From: an uncultured Comamonadaceae bacterium
GTDB lineage: Bacteria; Pseudomonadota; Gammaproteobacteria; Burkholderiales; Burkholderiaceae_C
NCBI GenBank assembly: GCA_937893415.1
Contig: CALBWZ010000036.1
Span: 1-9,600 of the forward strand
DNA: 9,600 bases
Direction: 5' to 3'
In this document: in pieces, positions 1 through 4,897 of the stretch
Layout: the number at the start of each line of letters is the position of its first letter
Position numbering within the stretch: position 1 is the stretch's first letter
The notes under the pieces: model-generated
The model's input: only the letters and a program-made list of their open reading frames with translations
Told to the model about the DNA's origin: nothing
Databases searched by the model: none
Position numbers and translations under genes: made by a program

Positions 1-102
1 GGGACCCGTGAAGCCCAAGGCGATACCAATTTTGATATTTTCAGCTTGTGCCGACGTAATTAAGGCTGCAGCCAAGGCTGTTGCCGTCAGAATCTTCTTC
101 AT
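1..102 (-). CDS. ABC transporter substrate-binding protein, branched-chain amino acid (LivK-like) type, N-terminal fragment
   Basis: This gene is cut by the left edge, and only its first 34 codons are visible. Translating the minus strand from the ATG at 102-100 gives a typical Sec signal peptide. It has Lys-Lys at residues 2-3, an Ala/Leu-rich hydrophobic core and a likely signal peptidase I site after Ala-Gln-Ala at residue 20. The mature part begins ENIKIGIALGFTGP. That IKIGxxxxxTGP opening is characteristic of periplasmic type I binding proteins of the Leu/Ile/Val (LivK/HAAT) family, which feed amino acids or related amides to a LivHMGF-type inner-membrane transporter. A good ribosome binding site (AAAGGA, 109-114 on this strand) supports the start. 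The ligand cannot be predicted from this fragment. The rest of the gene and any permease genes lie outside the window. The family call is fairly safe and substrate specificity is unknown. Confidence 0.85.
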   Translation of the reverse strand, partial: MKKILTATALAAALITSAQAENIKIGIALGFTGP

Positions 103-158
103 AAGTAATCCTTTGCAGGTTTCAAAATGCGGGATGGTTATCCTGCGCCAATCGATCT

Positions 159-221
159 TTTTACGCAAGACAAAAACAGGCTGTTTGCAACAGCGTTGTG
201 TTCAACGTCTAATGCGTAAAA
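159..221. repeat. Nested inverted repeat upstream of the binding-protein gene, possible structured leader
   Basis: TTTTACGCA at 159-167 is perfectly complementary to TGCGTAAAA at 213-221. The pairing continues with AGAC (168-171) against GTCT (207-210) after a two-base bulge (211-212), making 13 pairs. Two smaller dyads sit inside: AAACAG-G-CTGTTT at 174-186 and GTTG-tgtt-CAAC at 195-206. As RNA this could fold into a three-way junction; as DNA it could be a looping or multi-site operator. It lies 57-119 bases upstream of the binding-protein start codon, so a role in controlling that gene is plausible but unproven. Confidence 0.45.
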
Positions 222-249
222 TATTAGTTTACCTACTTTTAGAGGTCTG
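216..249 (-). promoter_or_regulatory. Weak candidate promoter and AT-rich dyad for the binding-protein gene
   Basis: On the minus strand TAATAT (221-226) resembles a sigma70 -10 hexamer. Seventeen bases upstream, the -35 position reads CAGACC (244-249), which is a poor match. The -10 lies inside a 17-bp dyad (GTAAA-N7-TTTAC, 216-232), and a second dyad CTAAT-N9-ATTAG spans 209-227. Such AT-rich dyads over a promoter are typical of regulator sites, for example LysR-type, but no consensus is clearly met. This start would place the start point inside the 159-221 stem, so it competes with the structured-leader reading of that repeat. Confidence 0.22.
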
Positions 250-312
250 CGGCATCAGGGTCTACCCGGTTTGTGTCAAAAGCCTCATACGCCCAACGTT
301 TCAGCACAAAAA

Positions 313-406
313 TGGTGATGGGCTGCAAGGCCAGTGCTGTGCTACACATTGTGGGTGACCGTGCGTGTGTTGGGTCATACAGCCTTGCATCCCATCGCTG
401 ACCCAA
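313..406. repeat. Imperfect 15-bp inverted repeat with an overlapping alternative 8-bp stem
   Basis: GATGGGCTGCAAGGC (317-331) and GCCTTGCATCCCATC (382-396) are complementary at 14 of 15 positions across a 50-base spacer. On a plus-strand RNA the stem could extend outwards by four further pairs (313-316 with 397-400), three of them G-U. A second perfect pair, TTGGGTCA (370-377) and TGACCCAA (399-406), has its left arm inside the first loop and its right arm outside it. The two stems cross; a two-base linker (397-398) is too short to span the 15-bp stem, so they would probably exclude each other. No terminator or promoter is evident next to it. Confidence 0.4.
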
Positions 407-536
407 ATAGCCAGTCCAATCAACAAGTTACTGTCCACAAATCTTGTCGCCAGCCACAGTCGTCTCACCGATGTGTACATGCCCGAAATAACTGGTGTTG
501 CTGATGTGTGGTGTTGTGTCGACTGTGGGCAGTCAT

Positions 537-582
537 AAAAAAACCACCTTATGTCCAACGGTGCGAGGGACATCAGGTGGTT
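537..582 (-). terminator. Rho-independent terminator of the response regulator gene
   Basis: On the minus strand, AACCACCT then ATGTCC pair with GGACAT then AGGTGGTT. These are 542-549 with 575-582 and 551-556 with 568-573, separated by one mismatch (550/574) and an 11-base loop. The stem is followed directly by a run of T (seven A on the plus strand, 537-543, overlapping the stem foot). This is a strong intrinsic terminator lying about 60 bases beyond the stop of the response regulator at 641. It may also end read-through transcripts from trpS, for which I find no convincing terminator. On the plus strand the hairpin lacks a U run. Confidence 0.88.
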
Positions 583-594
583 GGTTGGTGTCTG

Positions 595-612
595 CAGCTT
601 GCTTGCAAGCTG
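595..612. repeat. Compact 8-bp palindrome between the response regulator stop and its terminator
   Basis: CAGCTTGC-TT-GCAAGCTG is a perfect inverted repeat with a two-base centre, located 28 bases beyond the stop codon of the response regulator. In the transcript it could form a second small hairpin before the terminator, perhaps protecting the 3' end. It has no U run of its own. Confidence 0.5.
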
Positions 613-640
613 AGCGCCCGACTGAACAGAGTGTGGTGTC

Positions 641-1237
641 TCAGTAGTCTATCAAGCCTGCTGTCCTAGCCAAATGGCTGGCTTGTGAGCGGCTCTTGAC
701 GTTTAGGCGACGGAACAAGCGCCATAAATGTACCTTCACCGTATGCTCACTGATCGACAGTGCTTCAGCAATATCGCGGTTGCTGAGTCCCCGGTCAAGC
801 ATCACTAACAGCTGCTTTTGACGTTTAGAGAGCTTTTCTGGGATGGTGGGGCCATCGGCATCGTCCTCGGCGTCATCTTCTAAAAACTCTTTCAGCACTT
901 TGCCAATGTGGGCAGCACCTAACGACTTTTCAACGTACGCATCAGCGCCTGCTTCGAGTGCCAAGTCTGAGTAATCTGTGGCGGGAGAAGCTGACAACAC
1001 AATAAGCGATGTGTCTGGCAGCAAGCGGCGCAACTCACGCACGCCTGATACACCATTGGTGTCAGGCAGTTTTAAATCCAAACAAACCAATTCAGGTGTA
1101 CCGTGGTCGATGATAGCTTGGTTGACAACAGCAAGTCTGTCTAATTCAACAATGGGGGCTTTGGTGCGCAAGCGACGCAGCAACATAACCACGGCCTCCC
1201 GCATCAGGGGATGGTCGTCTATAACAAGAATGCTCAT
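641..1237 (-). CDS. NarL/FixJ-family response regulator (REC + LuxR-type HTH)
   Basis: A 198-residue two-component transcription regulator. The N-terminal receiver domain (about 1-118) has the acidic pair Asp7-Asp8, the phospho-acceptor Asp54 in VCLDLKLPD, Ser82 at the switch position and Lys104. The C-terminal LuxR/GerE helix-turn-helix (about 134-196) shows LSKRQKQLL, the GLSNRDIAEAL helix, SEHTVKVHL and the recognition region ending NVKSRSQA. The linker is unusually acidic (EFLEDDAEDDADG, 117-129). All phosphorylation residues are present, so it should respond to a kinase, but no histidine kinase gene is nearby and the target genes are unknown. The start at 1237 has a good ribosome binding site (GGAAAG, 1244-1249, six bases away). 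It follows trpS in the same direction after 149 bp, so it could have its own promoter or receive read-through. A strong terminator follows it. The family is certain; the specific role is not recognised. Confidence 0.93.
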   Translation of the reverse strand: MSILVIDDHPLMREAVVMLLRRLRTKAPIVELDRLAVVNQAIIDHGTPELVCLDLKLPDTNGVSGVRELRRLLPDTSLIVLSASPATDYSDLALEAGADAYVEKSLGAAHIGKVLKEFLEDDAEDDADGPTIPEKLSKRQKQLLVMLDRGLSNRDIAEALSISEHTVKVHLWRLFRRLNVKSRSQASHLARTAGLIDY

Positions 1238-1282
1238 TTTGTTCTTTCCACAATTGATTGTGCTTAGGCGCCGTGGTGAACC

Positions 1283-1297
1283 AAGTGTTAAGCACTT
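1283..1297. promoter_or_regulatory. Possible operator dyad upstream of the response regulator
   Basis: AAGTG-TTAAG-CACTT is a 15-bp interrupted palindrome 46-60 bases upstream of the response regulator start codon, within the 149-bp gap to trpS. It has the size and symmetry of a site for a dimeric regulator, perhaps the regulator itself, but no consensus is recognised. No convincing sigma70 hexamers could be placed around it. Confidence 0.2.
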
Positions 1298-1386
1298 AGT
1301 TCGCTAGGTGATGCATGGGTCTTATGTTACTGCTAAAAGGCCTCAATTAGAGCGGTACTAATAAATGAACGACTCTAAGCGAAAAT

Positions 1387-2622
1387 TTAGTAGTTTAGCC
1401 CTATCGCCGATCTGACATCCACCATGGTTTCTCTGGCCACCTTGCGTGCTGTGTCGGTTCCGGCATCGATGATGTCACGTACCAATGTCGGGTTGTCAAT
1501 GTATGGCTGGGCACGCTCTAGCATGGGCTGTTGTTCTAGCAAGACAGCGTCGATGATGGGTTGCTTGCAGTCCAAACAACCAATGCCTGCGCTTGTGCAA
1601 CCCTGCTGCACCCATGCCTGCGTGGTGGCGTCAGAGTAGACCTTGTGGAATTGCCATACAGGGCAACGAGTTGGGTCGCCCACGTCGGTGCGCCTGACCC
1701 GCGCCGGGTCTGTTGGCATGCGCTTAAGCTTGATTTCTATAGCGGCTTTGTCTTCGCGTATGGCAATGGTGTTGTTGTAACTTTTGCTCATTTTTGCACC
1801 GTCTAGGCCAGGCAGGCGACTGGCTTGCGTGAGTAATGCTTGTGGCTCAACCAGTACCGATTTGCCTGAGCCTTTGAAGTAACCCTTAAGGCGTTCTTTA
1901 TCATCAGCCTTGAGATCGGGGTGGTTGGTGATAAAGGTCATGGCCCCTTCAAACGCCTTGGCGTCACCCGCTTCTTGGAATTGTCGTCTGGATTTTTCAA
2001 ACCGTTTGGCGCTGTCTTTACCAATGACTTCTAAAGAGGCCGCCACCCGTGCTTCAAAATCGGACTCTCGCCCATACAAGTGGTTGAAGCGTCTAGCCAC
2101 CTCTCGGGTCAGCTCCACGTGGCTGGCTTGGTCTTCGCCAACAGGAACGTGTTGGGCGCGATAAATCAGTATGTCTGCCGCTTGTAACAACGGGTAGCCC
2201 AAGAAGCCGTAGGTCGATAAGTCTTTGTCTTTTAGTTTCTCTTGTTGGTCTTTGTATGTCGGTACCCGTTCTAGCCAGCCTATCGGCGTGCCCATGGACA
2301 GCAGGGTGAAGAGCTCGGCATGTTCGGGGATGCGACTTTGCAAAAACATGGTGCACAGATTGGGATCTAGGCCAGTGGCCAGCCAATCAATCACCATCTC
2401 GTAAACGTTTTTCTCAATGACCTCGCGGCTTTCATAGTGGGTGGTGAGCGCATGCCAATCGGCGACAAAGTAAAAACAAGACATCTCGTGCTGCAAGCGT
2501 GTCCAGTTTTTTAGCGCACCGTGGTAATGGCCCAGATGCAGTGCGCCAGTGGGGCGCATGCCTGACAGCACACGTTCACGTGAGGCGGTAGGCAATGAAG
2601 GTTGTTGGCTGTTATCAGACAT
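1387..2622 (-). CDS. trpS: Tryptophanyl-tRNA synthetase with a four-cysteine motif
   Basis: This class Ic synthetase activates tryptophan with ATP and charges tRNA-Trp in the cytoplasm. The 411-residue protein opens its Rossmann fold with GMRPTG (21-26), the HIGH signature as HLGH (29-32), and has the KMSKS loop intact at 277-281. It is longer than the roughly 330-residue enzymes of enteric bacteria; an insertion of about 60 residues (roughly 195-255) precedes the KMSKS loop, as I recall for the roughly 400-residue enzymes of Burkholderiales. The C-terminal part carries Cys320, Cys342, Cys349 and Cys352, spaced C-x21-C-x6-C-x2-C. This nearly matches the 4Fe-4S ligand motif known in Thermotoga maritima TrpRS. 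No Shine-Dalgarno sequence precedes the start; the 34-base gap to the M50 gene is strongly A/T-rich. It is probably the last gene of the six-gene operon. No clear terminator follows. Identity is very secure. Confidence 0.97.
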   Translation of the reverse strand: MSDNSQQPSLPTASRERVLSGMRPTGALHLGHYHGALKNWTRLQHEMSCFYFVADWHALTTHYESREVIEKNVYEMVIDWLATGLDPNLCTMFLQSRIPEHAELFTLLSMGTPIGWLERVPTYKDQQEKLKDKDLSTYGFLGYPLLQAADILIYRAQHVPVGEDQASHVELTREVARRFNHLYGRESDFEARVAASLEVIGKDSAKRFEKSRRQFQEAGDAKAFEGAMTFITNHPDLKADDKERLKGYFKGSGKSVLVEPQALLTQASRLPGLDGAKMSKSYNNTIAIREDKAAIEIKLKRMPTDPARVRRTDVGDPTRCPVWQFHKVYSDATTQAWVQQGCTSAGIGCLDCKQPIIDAVLLEQQPMLERAQPYIDNPTLVRDIIDAGTDTARKVARETMVDVRSAIGLNY

Positions 2623-2656
2623 AAAAAATTAATTGAAAAAGTAAAAATGTGGCGCT

Positions 2657-3325
2657 TCAGCTCACCAGCAGGCGCAGTGGTGTGAGCATGAACTGTATGA
2701 AGCTGGCCGTGGCGGCCATCAGCGGTCGCAACCACCATGCGCTGACAACGCCTGTGAATATCAGGGCCATCACGATAAAGAAGCCCCAAGGCTCTACTTT
2801 AGACACCGCCATGGCCGCCCGCATGGGCAACAAGCCCACCAAAATACGGCCGCCGTCCAGTGGTGGCAAAGGAAACAGGTTGAGGGCAAACATGACCAAG
2901 TTCACCAGCAGGCCGGCTTGGCACATCTCAAAGAAGAAACGCTCCTCTACCCCCATCACCACCAACACGTAAAACACCACAGACCAGATGACAGCTTGGA
3001 CAAAGTTGGCGGCAGGTCCAGCAAGCGCCACCCAGACCATGTCGCGCTTTGGGTTGTTGAGCTGGCCAAACCGTACAGGCACAGGTTTGGCATAGCCAAA
3101 CAAAAAAGCCCCGCTGGTGGCAAAGTACAACACCAGCGGCATGACCAAGGTACCCACTGGGTCAATATGTTTGATGGGATTTAGGGTTATGCGCCCCAGC
3201 ATGGCGGCTGTGTTGTCGCCAAAATGCAGCGCAGCGTAGCCATGAGCGGCTTCGTGCAGGGTGATGGCAAACAGCACAGGCAGTGCATAAATGGCGATGG
3301 TTTGAATGAGGTTGGCGAAGTCCAT
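2657..3325 (-). CDS. M50 (site-2-protease family) membrane metalloprotease
   Basis: A 222-residue integral membrane protein of the short M50 group, related to site-2 proteases that cut substrates within the membrane. The zinc site is complete: HEAAH at 24-28 (two His ligands and the catalytic Glu) and the third-ligand motif NLFPLPPLDGGR at 149-160, with Asp157. Hydrophobic segments surround both motifs (about 8-30, 58-76, 98-124, 138-155 and 180-205). There is no PDZ domain, unlike RseP, so it is not the sigma-E pathway protease; its natural substrate is unknown. It sits between yciO (38-bp gap) and trpS (34-bp gap) in the same direction and is probably co-transcribed with them. No strong ribosome binding site precedes the start, so translation may depend partly on coupling. 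The family is certain; the physiological role is not. Confidence 0.92.
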   Translation of the reverse strand: MDFANLIQTIAIYALPVLFAITLHEAAHGYAALHFGDNTAAMLGRITLNPIKHIDPVGTLVMPLVLYFATSGAFLFGYAKPVPVRFGQLNNPKRDMVWVALAGPAANFVQAVIWSVVFYVLVVMGVEERFFFEMCQAGLLVNLVMFALNLFPLPPLDGGRILVGLLPMRAAMAVSKVEPWGFFIVMALIFTGVVSAWWLRPLMAATASFIQFMLTPLRLLVS

Positions 3326-3363
3326 GTCGTTATTGTCGCTCAGGCTTGCCCTCAGGCTGACGC

Positions 3364-4005
3364 TCAGCTTTCAATACCCAGAGCGCGCCAGTCGCCTGCG
3401 CCGTCCCTCACCACTTGCGGCGCGCCACCGGTCTGCATGGCCGTGAGGTCTAGCACCGTGGTGGGTTCTAGGGTACATGCGCCTGCATCGATCACACCGT
3501 TAACGCTGTTGAGCAGCCGTTCGCGTATCTCTTGCGGATCATTGAGGGGGAGGGTGTCACCGGGCATGATGAGCGTGGTGGCCAGCAGCGGCCCCATGTG
3601 CAAAGCCAGCAGCTCGTGGACAACCGCATGGTTGGGCACTCGCAAACCGATGGTTTTACGCGATGGGTGGCTCACCCGCCTTGGCACTTCTTTGCTGGCG
3701 TCCAATATGAAGGTGAAGGGTCCTGGCGTAGCCAGCTTGAGCAAGCGGTATTGCTGGTTGTCAACTTTTGCATAGTTGGCAAGCTCGCTCAAGTCGGCGC
3801 ACAGCAGCGTGAGGTGGTGGCTGTCGTCGACTTGGCGAATGCGGCGCATCTTGTCCACAGCAGCCTTGTCATCAAGTTGACATACCAGCGCGTAGCTGGA
3901 GTCCGTAGGAATGGCCAGCAAGCCCCCGTTTTTCAGCAATTCAACGGCTTGTTTGAGCAAGCGTGGTTGAGGGTTGTTGGGGTGAATATCGAAGTATTGC
4001 GACAT
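3364..4005 (-). CDS. yciO: YciO-type YrdC/Sua5-fold protein
   Basis: A 213-residue single-domain protein of the YrdC/Sua5 superfamily, whose TsaC/Sua5 members make threonylcarbamoyl-AMP for the t6A tRNA modification. The opening MSQYFDIHPNNPQPRLL, the PTDSSYAL segment (33-40), the RIRQ block (55-58), TPGPFTFIL (93-101) and PTTVLDL (181-187) match Escherichia coli YciO more closely than TsaC, and the length fits YciO (about 206). The TsaC signature KxR is RxR here (55-57), and the SxN motif of the active site is replaced by ATTLIMPG (142-149) with no Asn. It may therefore not be the main t6A enzyme; a true TsaC is expected elsewhere in the genome. It follows the PHP gene by 19 bp, as yciO follows rnm (yciV) in E. 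coli. The start has no Shine-Dalgarno sequence, but family alignment supports it. Biochemical role is uncertain. Confidence 0.9.
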   Translation of the reverse strand: MSQYFDIHPNNPQPRLLKQAVELLKNGGLLAIPTDSSYALVCQLDDKAAVDKMRRIRQVDDSHHLTLLCADLSELANYAKVDNQQYRLLKLATPGPFTFILDASKEVPRRVSHPSRKTIGLRVPNHAVVHELLALHMGPLLATTLIMPGDTLPLNDPQEIRERLLNSVNGVIDAGACTLEPTTVLDLTAMQTGGAPQVVRDGAGDWRALGIES

Positions 4006-4024
4006 GGTTTTTAGTGAGGCTTGG

Positions 4025-4897
4025 TTAGGCTGACAGTGGCTTGAGCACCGACCACACAGGCGTTGAGCCTTTGGGCAAGTTGGGCAGCGTGCCCAGGTCT
4101 ATGCGGCTTTCTGTTGGGCTGTGAAAGTCCGAGCCGCGTGAGGCCATGAGGCCGAACTCACGTGCGGTGTCGGCGTACTTGATGTACTCGGCTTCGCTGT
4201 GGCTGCCAGTCACCACCTCTACGGCTAAGCCACCGTGTGTTTTGAATTCGCTGAACAAAGCGTATTCGGCGGTGGGCGATAGGCCGTAACGGGCTGGGTG
4301 TGCAATGACGGCAACACCACCCGCACCTGTGATCCATTTCACCGCGTTGCCAAGTCCTGCCCATTTATGTGGCACGAAGCCGGGCTTGTTATCGGCCAAG
4401 TATTTGCGAAATACGTCATGGGTGTCACGCGCCATGCCAATGTCTACGATGTGGCGGGCAAAATGGGTGCGAGAAATAAGGTCTGGATTGCCCACGTATT
4501 TCAAAGCACCTTCGTAGGCATTGTGGATGCCAACTTTGGCCAACTCTGCCGCCATGTCGCGTGCGCGTTGGGCGCGTCCGCCTCTTGTGGCGGCCAAGCC
4601 AGCTACCAAATCGGGATTGCGCCTGTCAAAGCCCAAGCCAACAATGTGAACGGTGACCCCAGCAAAGCTGACTGAGATTTCGACGCCGTTGACAAAGGGC
4701 AGCCCCAAGTCTTGGGCTGTCTGATGCGCCAGGTCTAGACCTGCAATTTCGTCGTGGTCTGTCAGCGCCCACAGCTGTACGCCGTTGTCTTTGGCGCGCT
4801 TAACCAACACGTCTTGGGCCAAGGTGCCGTCTGAGGCGGTGGAGTGGCAGTGCAGGTCTGCGTTCAGCTCTACATCTGAGGCGGTGCTGGCATTCAT
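4025..4897 (-). CDS. rnm: PHP-domain phosphoesterase, RNase AM (YciV/Rnm) type
   Basis: A 290-residue metal-dependent phosphoesterase of the PHP superfamily. Family members include E. coli RNase AM (YciV), a 5'-3' exoribonuclease that trims rRNA 5' ends, and the Chromobacterium 3',5'-nucleotide bisphosphatase acting on pAp. Metal-binding motifs are complete: DLHCHS (14-19), TDHD (46-49), Glu73 in GVEIS, His84, SRTHFARH (142-149), IAHPARY (198-204, His200) and SRGSDFH (253-259). The frame is open to an ATG at 4945, but the ATG at 4897 is chosen. It overlaps the recJ stop as ATGA, has GGGAG seven bases upstream, and places the first metal motif where family members have it. It is therefore translationally coupled to recJ. 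yciO follows after 19 bp. Function in RNA processing or pAp removal is inferred from family and neighbours; which activity dominates is open. Confidence 0.9.
   Translation of the reverse strand: MNASTASDVELNADLHCHSTASDGTLAQDVLVKRAKDNGVQLWALTDHDEIAGLDLAHQTAQDLGLPFVNGVEISVSFAGVTVHIVGLGFDRRNPDLVAGLAATRGGRAQRARDMAAELAKVGIHNAYEGALKYVGNPDLISRTHFARHIVDIGMARDTHDVFRKYLADNKPGFVPHKWAGLGNAVKWITGAGGVAVIAHPARYGLSPTAEYALFSEFKTHGGLAVEVVTGSHSEAEYIKYADTAREFGLMASRGSDFHSPTESRIDLGTLPNLPKGSTPVWSVLKPLSA

Larger units (their letters stand above)
103..536. other. Gene-free intergenic stretch with inverted repeats
   Basis: About 430 bases separate the binding-protein start from the terminator of the response regulator. 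The two open frames here (8-358 plus, 301-573 minus) give low-complexity proteins of no recognisable family, lack good ribosome binding sites and overlap a signal peptide gene or a terminator. I do not regard them as genes. The stretch does hold two separate sets of inverted repeats, at 159-232 and 313-406, listed on their own. I see no tRNA, insertion-sequence end or known riboswitch. From about 407 to 520 I see nothing specific. Confidence 0.6.

Noticed and set aside
8..358. 116-codon plus-strand open frame at the left edge
   Set aside because: Its start overlaps, on the opposite strand, the clear signal peptide gene ending at 102. The protein looks random and basic, and no ribosome binding site is seen.
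521..534. GACTG-tggg-CAGTC small hairpin near the terminator
   Set aside because: Five pairs with no U run on either side in the right place; probably chance.
301..573. 90-codon minus-strand open frame in the intergenic region
   Set aside because: Its start codon lies inside the terminator hairpin, the product has no recognisable family features, and it has no ribosome binding site.
1347..1378. TTAGAG/CTCTAA inverted repeat after trpS as a possible terminator
   Set aside because: The stem has only six A/T-rich pairs with a 20-base loop and no adjacent U run, too weak to call.
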